The notes under the pieces were generated by a model. The model searched no databases. It was given only the letters and a program-made list of their open reading frames with translations, and was not told the origin of the DNA. The position numbers and the translations under genes are program-made. Positions 23,751-32,307 of a stretch of 61,250 bases of DNA are shown piece after piece. The DNA is from JAHEJA01 sp965656445. GTDB lineage: Bacteria; Pseudomonadota; Alphaproteobacteria; Rhodobacterales; Rhodobacteraceae. The stretch lies in the NCBI GenBank assembly GCA_965656445.1, contig CBFHKO010000011.1, forward strand, positions 1 through 61,250, read 5' to 3'. Numbering within the stretch: position 1 is the first letter of the stretch; every line of letters begins with the position of its first letter.

Positions 23751-25010
23751 ATGCGTCGAGTAGTTGTCACAGGACTAGGATTGGTTACACCTTTGGCTTG
23801 CGGTGTCGAAGAGACATGGAGCCGATTACTGGACGGCCAATCAGGGGCCGGGGATATCACCCGTTTTAATGCAGAGCGCGTTGCAACAAAATATGCCTGC
23901 GAAGTGCCCTTGGGCGATGGAACGGACGGCACATTCAATTCGGATGATTGGATGGAGCCAAAAGAGCGTCGCAAAGTTGATGATTTCATTTTGTATGGAA
24001 TTGCGGCGGCGGAAATGGCCGTTCAGGATGCAAATTGGAAACCCGAAGATGAAGAAAGCCGCCTGCGCACTGGGGTCATGATCGGATCTGGTATTGGTGG
24101 TTTGAATTCCATCGCGGAAACTGCTGTTTTGCTTCACGAACGTGGTCCACGCCGTGTGTCCCCATTCTTTATTCCGGGTGCTTTGATTAACCTTATTTCT
24201 GGTCAAGTGTCGATCCGCTTTGGCTTCAAAGGTCCAAACCACGCAGTTGTGACAGCCTGTTCAACGGGCGCGCATGCCATTGGGGATGCGGCACGTTTGA
24301 TCATGACCGATGATGCGGATGTGATGATCGCAGGTGGGGCAGAGGCCGCTATTTCGGAAATCGGCATTGCAGGCTTTAACGCATGTAAAGCGCTCTCAAC
24401 CAAACGCGCAGATGATCCCAAGGCGGCGTCGCGTCCCTATGATGCGGATCGTGATGGGTTCGTTATGGGCGAAGGTTCTGGCGTTGTCGTTCTCGAAGAA
24501 TATGAACACGCCAAAGCGCGCGGTGCGACTATTTATGCTGAGGTGTTGGGATATGGCTTGTCTGGCGATGCCTATCACATCACTGCCCCTTCAGAAGATG
24601 GAGATGGCGGGCTTCGTGCAATGCAGGCCGCTTTGAAGAAAGCGGGACTAGAGCCAAAAGATATCGACTATATCAATGCGCATGGGACATCTACAATGGC
24701 GGATGTTATCGAACTTGGCGCGGTTGAGCGGATGATGGGCGAGGCTGCTGGTGATTTGACTATGTCCTCAACTAAATCAGCAACAGGTCACCTCTTGGGG
24801 GCCGCGGGCGCGATTGAAGCAATCTTTTCAATCCTTGCCATCCGCGATCAGGTTGCCCCACCAACCATTAACTTGGACACACCTGCTGTCGAAACCCAAG
24901 TTGACTTGGCACCTAACATCAAACGCGAACGTAAAATTGACGTTGCGCTCTCTAATTCCTTTGGCTTTGGGGGCACAAACGCAAGCTTGATCATGGGTAA
25001 GGTGCGCTAA
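23751..25010 (+). CDS. fabF: 3-oxoacyl-ACP synthase II
   Basis: FabF condenses malonyl-ACP with acyl-ACP to lengthen fatty acids. The 419-residue thiolase-fold enzyme has the nucleophile cysteine in TACSTGAHA, the two histidines in NAHGTST and ATGHLLGAAG, and NSFGFGGTNAS at the C-terminus. The frame is open from 23661, but ATG 23751 has GGAG at 7 bases and gives the normal start MRRVVVTGLG. The stop overlaps the mltG start by one base (TAATG), so the two are translationally coupled. Confidence 0.96.
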   Translation: MRRVVVTGLGLVTPLACGVEETWSRLLDGQSGAGDITRFNAERVATKYACEVPLGDGTDGTFNSDDWMEPKERRKVDDFILYGIAAAEMAVQDANWKPEDEESRLRTGVMIGSGIGGLNSIAETAVLLHERGPRRVSPFFIPGALINLISGQVSIRFGFKGPNHAVVTACSTGAHAIGDAARLIMTDDADVMIAGGAEAAISEIGIAGFNACKALSTKRADDPKAASRPYDADRDGFVMGEGSGVVVLEEYEHAKARGATIYAEVLGYGLSGDAYHITAPSEDGDGGLRAMQAALKKAGLEPKDIDYINAHGTSTMADVIELGAVERMMGEAAGDLTMSSTKSATGHLLGAAGAIEAIFSILAIRDQVAPPTINLDTPAVETQVDLAPNIKRERKIDVALSNSFGFGGTNASLIMGKVR

Positions 25011-26158
25011 TGTGGCGCGCGGTTGCCTCTAATGCAATAACGCTTCTTATTTTTGCGATCCTGCTTGTCTCGGGCGTCGTTTACTGGGGCCAATCCATGT
25101 ACAAGGGGCAAGGCCCTCTTGAGCAGGCCGTGTGTTACCGTGTGGAACCGGGCTCTTTGATGGGGAAAGTGTCCCAAGATTTGTTAGAGATCAATGCAAT
25201 CAAGGACGATCGCATTTTCCGCATCGGTGCGGATTACGAAAATAAATCTAATCAATTGAAAGCAGGCAGCTTTTTGATACCAGAAGCCGCCTCAATGCAA
25301 GAAATTGTCGCGATTATCACACGCTCTGGGGCCAATACCTGTGGAACAGAGATTGTTTATCGGGTTGGGATTGCTGCAAGCGGTATTCAGATACGCGAAC
25401 TGGATCCTGCGACACGCAAATTGAATGAGGTGGGATCCTTTATCGTTGGCGAAGACCCGCATCCCGCCTTTGATAAATTCAAAGAGGAACCTGATACACG
25501 TCACCGCCTCGCTTTGGCTGAAGGGGTAACATCGTGGCAAGTTGTCCAAGCTTTGAATGCGGTACCTGTGCTTAGAGGTGACATCACCGAAATTCCTGAT
25601 GAAGGAAGTTTGGCACCCAATAGTTATGAGGTAAGCGCCGGTGATACCCGCGCCTCCGTCATTGATCGCATGCGTCAGGATCAGGCTCTGATCCTTCAGG
25701 AAGCATGGGAAAACCGTCAGGCGGATTTGCCTTATAAGACGCCTCAAGAGGCCTTAATCATGGCGTCGATCATTGAAAAAGAAACGGCCTTGGCCGAAGA
25801 ACGTCGCACGATATCGAGCGTGTTTGTGAACCGTCTGCGTCGCGATATGCCGCTTCAGACGGACCCAACAGTGATCTATGGGATCACCAAAGGGCAGGGC
25901 ATTCTTGGTCGTGGTCTACGCCGCAGTGAGCTTCGCGCGAATACGCCGTGGAACACCTATACGAACAAGGGGCTTCCTGTGACGCCAATCGCCAATCCAG
26001 GTGAGGCCAGCATTAAGGCGGCTCTTGATCCAGATGGGGCTGAGTTTATCTTTTTCGTCGCGGATGGAACAGGGGGGCATGCCTTTGCTAAAACCTTGGC
26101 TGAGCATAACCAAAATGTTGCCAAATGGCGGGCAATTGAGGCACAGCGCGACAACTAG
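25010..26158 (+). CDS. mltG: Endolytic murein transglycosylase MltG
   Basis: MltG cuts nascent glycan strands inside the chain and is thought to release them from the membrane synthase. The 382-residue protein has one N-terminal membrane helix (about 8-28), a LysM-like domain and the YceG catalytic domain with the catalytic glutamate in MASIIEKETA and LQTDPTVIYG, NTYTNKGLPVTPIANPG near the end. It is coupled to fabF and ends at a terminator just before the GTA cluster. A lytic enzyme next to the phage-like cluster is a neighbour only; nothing shows that it serves GTA release. Confidence 0.94.
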   Translation: MWRAVASNAITLLIFAILLVSGVVYWGQSMYKGQGPLEQAVCYRVEPGSLMGKVSQDLLEINAIKDDRIFRIGADYENKSNQLKAGSFLIPEAASMQEIVAIITRSGANTCGTEIVYRVGIAASGIQIRELDPATRKLNEVGSFIVGEDPHPAFDKFKEEPDTRHRLALAEGVTSWQVVQALNAVPVLRGDITEIPDEGSLAPNSYEVSAGDTRASVIDRMRQDQALILQEAWENRQADLPYKTPQEALIMASIIEKETALAEERRTISSVFVNRLRRDMPLQTDPTVIYGITKGQGILGRGLRRSELRANTPWNTYTNKGLPVTPIANPGEASIKAALDPDGAEFIFFVADGTGGHAFAKTLAEHNQNVAKWRAIEAQRDN

Positions 26159-26183
26159 GAACGTTCCTTTTCGCAAACTTTTT

Positions 26184-26217
26184 AAAGCCGTCTCCTTTGG
26201 TGGAGGCGGCTTTTTCT
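26184..26217 (+). terminator. Intrinsic terminator after mltG
   Basis: AAAGCCGTCTCC (26184-26195) pairs with GGAGGCGGCTTT (26202-26213), one T-G mismatch or wobble, followed by TTTC. It isolates the GTA cluster from the fab-mltG genes. Confidence 0.85.
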
Positions 26218-26220
26218 TTA

Positions 26221-26236
26221 TGCAACGCACGTTGCA
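26221..26236. promoter_or_regulatory. Palindrome upstream of GTA gene g1
   Basis: Perfect inverted repeat TGCAACG-ca-CGTTGCA, between the mltG terminator and the first GTA gene, about 120 bases before its start. Position and symmetry suit an operator for a GTA regulator (inference); no binding protein is known to me. Confidence 0.45.
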
Positions 26237-26357
26237 CAATGTTGATTTCATTTGATTTTTTGTTCCGTATTAGGCTCATTTGCAAGGCCGGATTTGACAC
26301 GTTTTGAAATGTGAAAGTTTAGGCGGGGGATCAGTCACGAAAGGAAACGTATCGAAC

Positions 26358-26699
26358 ATGATCCTTATAACCCCGGACTCTGATGATGACAGCATTCAGC
26401 ACTCAATTGAGTCGATTGCTGTGCAATTGCGAAGCTTTTCGCGTGATTTAGAAGATCTTCAAACGAAGATTAGCGCTGGGGACACTGTAAATGAAACCGA
26501 TGCCCGCAAGCTTTTCTCAGAGATGAGGTCATGGCTTAAGCTGGCAAGAGAAGCGGAGCATGCCTGTGCAGAACGCAATAAAAAAGCAATCGGAATCGTT
26601 GGTGATTATGGACTCGACCTTGATGCCGCAAGGGATCAAATCGGGTGCCGCTTGGATCGCCTCCGTCGATGCTGCAAAGAGAGAAAGGTTTCTAAATGA
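26358..26699 (+). CDS. GTA g1, small terminase-like protein
   Basis: First gene of the GTA cluster, equivalent by position to RcGTA g1, which acts as a small terminase subunit in DNA packaging. The 113-residue product is mostly helical, with a heptad-like stretch (SIESIAVQLRSFSRDLEDLQ, about 14-33) expected to form a coiled coil, and a second helix rich in charged residues (about 47-85). The frame is open from 26304, but ATG 26358 (MILITPDSDDD) is the best start; AAAGGA lies about 12 bases upstream, rather far. It overlaps the large terminase gene by 92 bases. Confidence 0.78.
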   Translation: MILITPDSDDDSIQHSIESIAVQLRSFSRDLEDLQTKISAGDTVNETDARKLFSEMRSWLKLAREAEHACAERNKKAIGIVGDYGLDLDAARDQIGCRLDRLRRCCKERKVSK

Positions 26700-27978
26700 C
26701 CTGACTGAGGGAGAGCTTCTTGCTCTCCCGTTTTTGTTTGAATTTTGGGCCCATGACCATCAATTGCCCCCTCAGGGTGATTGGCGCACGTGGGTTTGTA
26801 TCGGAGGACGCGGTGCGGGTAAAACCCGTGCAGGCGCTGAATGGGTGCGATCCCAAGTCGAGGGTGCCCGCCCTTTGGATAAAGGGCAAGCAAAACGGGT
26901 GGCCTTGGTCGGAGAAACCTATGACCAAGTGCGCGATGTTATGGTGTTTGGAGATAGCGGTATTTTGGCCGTAAGCCCACCAGATCGTCGGCCCAAATGG
27001 GAAGCCACACGCCGTAGATTAGTCTGGCCCAACGGGGCAACAGCAACGGCATATTCTGCCTCTGATCCAGAGGCGCTGCGGGGGCCACAATTTGACGGGG
27101 CATGGTGCGATGAATTGGGCAAGTGGAAACGGGCGCATGATACATGGGATATGCTGCAATTTGCGCTTCGTTTGGGCAATGATCCTAAACAATGCATCAC
27201 GACAACGCCGCGCAATACGGACATTTTGAAAACAATTTTGGCGCTTCCGTCAACCGTCACGACCCATGCGGCGACTGAGGCGAATTCCGCAAACCTCGCG
27301 GCGTCCTTTTTGGAAGACGTCCGCGCGCGCTATGCGGGTACGCGATTGGGGCGTCAGGAATTGGATGGGGTGATGCTTGATAGTGTTGAGGGGGCGTTGT
27401 GGACGCCTGATATGTTGGACACTGTGCAGTGCGACACGATCCCTGACTTGGATCGCATTGTGATTGCCATTGATCCCCCTGTGAGCGCGACCAAGCGATC
27501 AGATGCCTGTGGTATGTCAGTTGTCGGTTTGGTTCAAAAAGGGCCGCCACAGCATTGGAAAGCCTATGTTATTGAGGATGCCACCCTAAGCGCGCTAAGC
27601 CCCACTCAGTGGGCTGCTCATGCGATTGAGCGATTTCATCACTATAATGCGGACCGCATTGTGGCAGAGGTTAATCAGGGCGGCAACTTGGTGGAAACGC
27701 TTTTGCGTCAACTTGATCCAATGATCCCCTACAAAGCTGTGCATGCCAGTCGTGGTAAAATTCAACGCGCTGAACCGATTGCTGCGCTTTATGAACAGGG
27801 TCGCGTGCTGCATCAGCGTGGGCTAAGTGCGCTGGAGGATCAAATGTGCCAAATGACCCGCACAGGGTATCAAGGCAAAGGCAGCCCAGATCGCGTTGAT
27901 GCCCTGGTCTGGGCGCTCAGTGATGCCATGCTCGATAGCGCACAGGCCTATCGCCGCCCCATGGTGCGCACGCTTTAG
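26608..27978 (+). CDS. GTA g2, large terminase (packaging ATPase/nuclease)
   Basis: TerL pumps DNA into the GTA head and cuts it by the headful rule; in GTAs it takes random host DNA. The 456-residue product has Walker A GGRGAGKT (66-73), the DE-containing Walker B at WCDELGKW (about 172-179), a motif III-type ITTTPRN (about 199-205), and a nuclease domain with AIDPPVSA and the late aspartates of DRVDALVWALSDA. ATG 26608 is chosen because upstream extension only repeats g1-overlapping sequence. The portal gene follows after a 101-base gap. Confidence 0.92.
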   Translation: MDSTLMPQGIKSGAAWIASVDAAKRERFLNDLTEGELLALPFLFEFWAHDHQLPPQGDWRTWVCIGGRGAGKTRAGAEWVRSQVEGARPLDKGQAKRVALVGETYDQVRDVMVFGDSGILAVSPPDRRPKWEATRRRLVWPNGATATAYSASDPEALRGPQFDGAWCDELGKWKRAHDTWDMLQFALRLGNDPKQCITTTPRNTDILKTILALPSTVTTHAATEANSANLAASFLEDVRARYAGTRLGRQELDGVMLDSVEGALWTPDMLDTVQCDTIPDLDRIVIAIDPPVSATKRSDACGMSVVGLVQKGPPQHWKAYVIEDATLSALSPTQWAAHAIERFHHYNADRIVAEVNQGGNLVETLLRQLDPMIPYKAVHASRGKIQRAEPIAALYEQGRVLHQRGLSALEDQMCQMTRTGYQGKGSPDRVDALVWALSDAMLDSAQAYRRPMVRTL

Positions 27979-28079
27979 GCAACAGGGCCGTGCGTTGCAC
28001 TGTCACCCCCTTAAGCTTTGTACTGCATATTGATTTCAACGACGCAAGAGACAGACGCAAGAGACAAAGGAGCATGCCA

Positions 28080-29261
28080 ATGGCATTCAAGAACTGGTTT
28101 AGACCATCGCCCCCTGCGACAGAGATCCCAGAGAGCAAAGCCAGCGCGACAGGCCCAGTGGTTGCCTATGCAAGCTCAGGCCGCGTCGCGTGGAGCCCTC
28201 GGGACACCGTAAGTTTGACCAAAACTGGCTTTGCCTCAAATCCAGTTGGCTTTCGCGCAGTGAAACTGATTGCAGAGGCGGCGGCGGCCTTGTCGCTTGG
28301 GCTTCGCATTGATGGGCTTGAGTATGAAAAACACCCTATCAAATCTCTATTACGCGCACCTAATCCCGCGCAAACGCAGGCGGATTTATTCGAAGCCCTC
28401 TATGGTCAAATTTTGCTCAGTGGAGACGGTTATTTAGAAGCCGTTGTCAATGAGGCGGGGGAGCCTGCTGAATTGCATGTGCTGCGCTCTGATCGTATGT
28501 CCCTGATCCCGGGGTCGGATGGGTGGCCTATTGCCTATGAGTACACAGTCGGCGCGCGAAAGCATCGGTTTGACATCGTGCAGACCCCCGAACAAATCTG
28601 TCATATCAAAAGCTTTCATCCGCAAGACGATCACTATGGGCTTTCCCCGCTTCAGGCGGCGGCTCAGGCGATGGATGTGCATAATTCAGCTTCGCGATGG
28701 TCCAAGGCTCTCTTGGATAATGCGGCGCGGCCATCGGGGGCTTTGGTGTATTCTGGACCCGATGGTCAAGGCACCTTAGCCGAGGATCAATACAACCGTT
28801 TGGTGTTTGAAATCGAAAGCAATCATCAAGGCGCGCGCAATGCGGGTCGTCCGATGTTGCTTGAGGGTGGGTTGGATTGGAAGCCTATGGGATTTTCTCC
28901 CTCTGATATGGAGTTTCACAAAACCAAAGAGGCCGCCGCGCGTGAAATCGCCGTTGCCTTTGGCGTGCCACCTATGATCTTGGGCATTCCCGGCGATGCG
29001 ACCGACGCCAATTACCAAGAGGCCAACCGTGCCTTTTATCGCCTAACGGTCTTGCCCTTGGTGCAAAAAGTAACTGCGCATTTGGCAAATTGGCTGACGG
29101 TTCAAAGTGGTCTTGATGTGACTTTGTCACCGGACCTAGATCAGATCCCCGCTTTGGCGAGTGAACGCGATGCCTATTGGCGGCGCGTGTCGGAGGCTGA
29201 TTTCCTTTCAGACGATGAAAAACGGGCCTTACTGGGATTGTCGGTGGATCATGGGGATTAA
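28080..29261 (+). CDS. GTA g3, portal protein
   Basis: The portal forms the 12-fold ring at one head vertex through which DNA passes. The 393-residue product matches the HK97-type portal family: FASNPVGFRAVKLIAEAAA near the start, the LLRAPNPAQTQADLFE segment, DHYGLSPLQAAAQAMD and the NYQEANRAFYRLTVLP stem helix. An ATG at 28074 is in frame, but AAAGGAG at 28066-28072 is spaced correctly for 28080. It runs to within a base of g3.5. Confidence 0.92.
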   Translation: MAFKNWFRPSPPATEIPESKASATGPVVAYASSGRVAWSPRDTVSLTKTGFASNPVGFRAVKLIAEAAAALSLGLRIDGLEYEKHPIKSLLRAPNPAQTQADLFEALYGQILLSGDGYLEAVVNEAGEPAELHVLRSDRMSLIPGSDGWPIAYEYTVGARKHRFDIVQTPEQICHIKSFHPQDDHYGLSPLQAAAQAMDVHNSASRWSKALLDNAARPSGALVYSGPDGQGTLAEDQYNRLVFEIESNHQGARNAGRPMLLEGGLDWKPMGFSPSDMEFHKTKEAAAREIAVAFGVPPMILGIPGDATDANYQEANRAFYRLTVLPLVQKVTAHLANWLTVQSGLDVTLSPDLDQIPALASERDAYWRRVSEADFLSDDEKRALLGLSVDHGD

Positions 29262-29262
29262 C

Positions 29263-29481
29263 ATGGCGTCCTATTCTGAGAATTTCGATTGTGCGCCCGC
29301 CCTTCGTTTGGATGCACATGAACAGTTAAACACGCTGCAATTTCAAAGCCTCAACAGGCGCTTAGACAAAATTGAGCAGCTCATGGAACGTCTTGAGAGA
29401 CGGTTATGGGTGACGCTCTATGGAGTGGTGGGTGTGATCTTAGCCCAAGCCATTTCCCAAGTTGTTTCAGGTCTCTCCTAA
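29263..29481 (+). CDS. GTA g3.5, small membrane-anchored protein
   Basis: A 72-residue product at the place of RcGTA g3.5. The N-terminal half forms a charged helix (QFQSLNRRLDKIEQLMERLE) with coiled-coil heptads; the C-terminal half is a hydrophobic helix (about 49-68). The function of g3.5 is not known to me. The start at 29263 is one base after the portal stop. Confidence 0.75.
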   Translation: MASYSENFDCAPALRLDAHEQLNTLQFQSLNRRLDKIEQLMERLERRLWVTLYGVVGVILAQAISQVVSGLS

Positions 29482-29491
29482 AGGAAAATCT

Positions 29492-30031
29492 ATGTGGGAT
29501 TTAGAAGTTAAATTTTGCCAATTGGACGGTACTCTAAGTGTCCAAGATGGCACACAGATCGAGGGCTATGCCAGTTTGTTTGGTGTCCCCGATCAAGGCG
29601 GTGATGTGGTGCAAAAAGGCGCCTACGCCAAAAGCCTCGCGGCCCTTGCAAAATCTGGACGCCAAGTGAAAATGTTGTGGCAGCATGATCCACTGACACC
29701 GATTGGTGTTTGGGATGAGGTCTATGAGGATGACCGTGGTCTCTATGTCAAAGGACGCCTGTTGGACGGTGTGCAAAAGGCCCAAGAAGCGGCGACCTTG
29801 ATCGAGGCGGGGGCCTTGGATGGCTTGTCGATTGGCTATCGCACGGTTCAATCCGTTGCCCAAAAATCAGGGGGCCGCGGATTAGTCGAACTCGATCTAT
29901 GGGAGGTTTCCCTTGTCACATTTCCCATGTTGCCCACGGCGCGGATCGCCGCAAAATCCCAAGAGGCACATGAAGACATTTCCGAATTGGCCGCTTTGTT
30001 CAAGTCCGCCAGTGCGTCAGTGACGCTTTAA
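29492..30031 (+). CDS. GTA g4, HK97-type prohead protease
   Basis: This serine protease cleaves the capsid N-terminal scaffold arm during head maturation. The 179-residue product shows the family's catalytic histidine in MLWQHDPLTPIG (about 60-71) and the serine in LDGLSIGYRT (about 112-121), with a final strand LWEVSLVTFPM. AAAGGA precedes the ATG. It is followed by g5 after 29 bases, the order protease-capsid usual in HK97-like systems. Confidence 0.92.
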   Translation: MWDLEVKFCQLDGTLSVQDGTQIEGYASLFGVPDQGGDVVQKGAYAKSLAALAKSGRQVKMLWQHDPLTPIGVWDEVYEDDRGLYVKGRLLDGVQKAQEAATLIEAGALDGLSIGYRTVQSVAQKSGGRGLVELDLWEVSLVTFPMLPTARIAAKSQEAHEDISELAALFKSASASVTL

Positions 30032-30060
30032 CCAACCCGTAACCTAGCAGGATTCTGTGA

Positions 30061-30642
30061 ATGCAAAACTCTGAGACGATGTCTCGGACCCAAGGCTCTG
30101 TGTCTTCGGTCTCCGAGGTGAAGGCAGCTATTCATGATTTCATGAATAATTTCAATGCCTTTCAAAGTGAAGTGAAATCTAAAATCAACAATCAAGAAGA
30201 GCGATTAAAAATGTTGGATCGAAAATCTCAAACAGTCTCACGCCCAGCTTTGGCTATGGCATCTGAGGCGCAAGCGCCGCATCAAAAGGCATTTAACGAT
30301 TATATCCGAAGCGGCGATGACGACGGCTTGCGCGGGCTTGAGGTCGAAGTCAAAGGCCTCTCGACAGCCGTGAATAGTGACGGCGGCTTTTTGGTCGATC
30401 CGCAGACATCGCAAACAGTGCAATCTAGCCTCAAGGGGGCCTCATCGCTTCGAGCGATTGCTAATGTGGTGACCGTTGAGGCGACCTCTTATGATGTCTT
30501 GGTGGATCATTCTGATCTCGGTGCAGGTTGGGCAAGCGAGAACGGCACGCCCACAGAGACAGACACGCCTCAGATCGATCGTATCAGCATTCCTTTGCAC
30601 GAACTGTCCGCGCTTCCTAAAGCCTCGCCGCTTGTTGGATGA
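30061..30642 (+). CDS. GTA g5, major capsid protein, N-terminal part (frameshifted)
   Basis: The first 189 residues (30061-30627) are the scaffold-like delta arm (helical, about 1-75) and the start of the HK97 fold: VKGLSTAVNSDGGFLVDPQT and DVLVDHSDLGAGWASENG. It reads HELSALPKAS and then loses the frame, adding PLVG and a stop at 30640-30642. The rest of the capsid is in another frame from about 30629. Restoring two bases near 30628 gives KAS-x-RLLDDAAFDIEGW, the expected junction of this family. As written the gene cannot make a full capsid. Confidence 0.88.
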   Translation: MQNSETMSRTQGSVSSVSEVKAAIHDFMNNFNAFQSEVKSKINNQEERLKMLDRKSQTVSRPALAMASEAQAPHQKAFNDYIRSGDDDGLRGLEVEVKGLSTAVNSDGGFLVDPQTSQTVQSSLKGASSLRAIANVVTVEATSYDVLVDHSDLGAGWASENGTPTETDTPQIDRISIPLHELSALPKASPLVG

Positions 30643-31246
30643 TGCCGCGTTTGACATTGAGGGATGGCTTGCTGAACGGATCGCGGACAAGTTTGCCCGC
30701 TCCGAAGGCTCGGCCTTTGTCTCAGGTGACGGTTTGGATAAGCCAAAAGGTTTTATCACATATGAATCCTTCCCCAATGGCCAAGAAACCTGGGGTCAGC
30801 TCGGTCATGTTGTAACCGGCTCAGCGGGTGATTTCGCCGCTGATAATCCAGCGGATGCTTTGATTGAATTGGTGTACTCCCTTGGCGCGCGATATCGCTC
30901 GAATGCCAGCTTTGTGATGAATTCAAAAACGGCGGGTCGTGTGCGCAAGCTCAAGGATGCGGATGGTCGTTTCTTGTGGGCGGATAGTTTGGCTGCGGGC
31001 GAACCTGCGCGTCTCTTGGGCTATCCTGTTTTGATTTCCGAGGACATGCCGGACATTGATGTTTGGGCACCTGCCATTGCCTTTGGTGATTTTGCGTCTG
31101 GCTATACGATTGCCGAGCGTCCTGATCTGCGTGTGTTGCGTGATCCCTTCAGCGCCAAGCCGCATGTTCTGTTTTATGCCACAAAACGTGTCGGCGGAGA
31201 TGTCACAGATTTTGCAGCGATCAAGCTTCTGAAATTCGCCGAGTAG
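30629..31246 (+). CDS. GTA g5, major capsid protein, C-terminal part (frameshifted)
   Basis: Open frame starting RLLDDAAFDIEGWLAERIAD, continuing FARSEGSAFVSGDGLDKPKG, the A-domain and P-domain segments DADGRFLWADSL and LLGYPVLISEDMPDI, and ending at FAAIKLLKFAE. It carries about 206 residues, which with the 189 of the N-terminal part gives roughly 395-396, the usual size of GTA capsid precursors. It has no credible start of its own, so it depends on the frame of the upstream part. Codon use and conservation look normal up to the break, which points to a recent or artefactual shift. Confidence 0.88.
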   Translation, partial: RLLDDAAFDIEGWLAERIADKFARSEGSAFVSGDGLDKPKGFITYESFPNGQETWGQLGHVVTGSAGDFAADNPADALIELVYSLGARYRSNASFVMNSKTAGRVRKLKDADGRFLWADSLAAGEPARLLGYPVLISEDMPDIDVWAPAIAFGDFASGYTIAERPDLRVLRDPFSAKPHVLFYATKRVGGDVTDFAAIKLLKFAE

Positions 31247-31276
31247 TCGGTGAATGAGGGGTGGCTCCATCCCCTT

Positions 31277-31344
31277 GGGCGCGAAGTGCGCATGAATGTT
31301 GTGTCCGGTCTCCTCCGTCTAAGCACAACATACCCTTCGCGCCC
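31277..31344 (+). terminator. Large two-part hairpin after the capsid gene
   Basis: Outer arms GGGCGCGAAG (31277-31286) / CTTCGCGCCC (31335-31344) and inner arms TGTTGTG (31297-31303) / CACAACA (31324-31330) form one long stem with an asymmetric internal loop and a 20-base apex loop. ATTTTGATTTG follows, a modest T tract. It is in the longest gap of the GTA operon and may partly terminate transcription or protect the capsid mRNA 3' end (inference). Confidence 0.65.
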
Positions 31345-31378
31345 ATTTTGATTTGTCTGAACTGTCTTGAGGACCCAC

Positions 31379-31969
31379 ATGATACGAACCGAAAAAACAC
31401 CGATTGCTGACGCTGATCTTCCTGTTGAGGCATTCAAAGACCATCTTAGACTGGGCACAGGCTTTTCAGATGAGTCACTTCAAGATCCCGTTTTGCGCGG
31501 CTTTCTGCGCGCGGCAATTGTCGCCGTTGAGGGGCGCATTGGGCGCATTTTGTTCAAACGTGAGTTTGATTTTGAAGTCTCAAAACTGGCCTCTCATCGT
31601 GAATTAGAATTAGTGATGGCACCAGTTCGCTCTATCGAGAAAATAAATTATTACAATGTCTTGAGTGGCGATATTGAGGTGGATTTATCTCATTTCCATC
31701 TAGAGGCGTCTGTTCGCTCAGCGCGGCTGATTGGTCCGTTCCCACAAATTTCTCAGGGTGGAAAGTTGACTGTTACAGTGTGCGTCGGCCTCGCGGATGG
31801 ATGGGATGATTTGCCAGCCGATTTGGCACAAGCAATTTTCTTGTTGGCAACACATTACTACGAACACCGCACACAGACGTCGTTTGATGCTGGATGCACA
31901 CCTTTTGGCGTTCTCAGCCTCATCGAGCGTTACAAGGCGGTTCGATTGAGCCTTGGGGGTGGACAATGA
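31379..31969 (+). CDS. GTA g6, head-tail connector (adaptor)
   Basis: Equivalent to RcGTA g6, the adaptor ring below the portal, of the HK97 gp6 / phiE125 gp8 type. The 196-residue product is rich in helices at both ends, with HLRLGTGFSDESLQDP near the start and ADLAQAIFLLATHYYEHR, the classic helix of this family, near the end. ATG 31379 has GAGGA five bases upstream. It overlaps g7 by four bases (ATGA). Confidence 0.88.
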   Translation: MIRTEKTPIADADLPVEAFKDHLRLGTGFSDESLQDPVLRGFLRAAIVAVEGRIGRILFKREFDFEVSKLASHRELELVMAPVRSIEKINYYNVLSGDIEVDLSHFHLEASVRSARLIGPFPQISQGGKLTVTVCVGLADGWDDLPADLAQAIFLLATHYYEHRTQTSFDAGCTPFGVLSLIERYKAVRLSLGGGQ

Positions 31970-32307
31970 CAAAAAGCCCTCATCTCGCGCGTCTATTAAT
32001 GCTGGAAACGCCAATCAAGACTTCGGATGGCGCTGGCGGGTATACGACGACGTGGAACGGATTGGGCCAAGTCTGGGCGCAAGTTTTGGCGCGATCTGCG
32101 CGTCTGCAATCTGGTGAAACCTCACCGATTGCGCGCAATGAATATCGCATCACAGTTCGTGCGACTCCCGTAGGCGCGGACAGCCGCCCAAAACCAGGAC
32201 AGCGGTTTCGGGAGGGGCTACGCATCTATTCCATCACGGCCGTAAGCGACAGTGATCCCAAGGGACGCTATTTGGAATGTTATGCAAAAGAGGAGACAGC
32301 GCTATGA
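31966..32307 (+). CDS. GTA g7, head-tail adaptor / stopper-like protein
   Basis: A 113-residue small beta protein, matching the phage head-tail adaptor family (HK97 gp10 / SPP1 gp16-like). Visible features are DGAGGYTTTW, VWAQVLARSARLQSGE and the C-terminal strand YSITAVSDSDPKGRYLECYAKEE. It starts in ATGA overlap with g6 and ends in ATGA overlap with g8, so its translation is coupled to both. Confidence 0.86.
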   Translation: MTKSPHLARLLMLETPIKTSDGAGGYTTTWNGLGQVWAQVLARSARLQSGETSPIARNEYRITVRATPVGADSRPKPGQRFREGLRIYSITAVSDSDPKGRYLECYAKEETAL

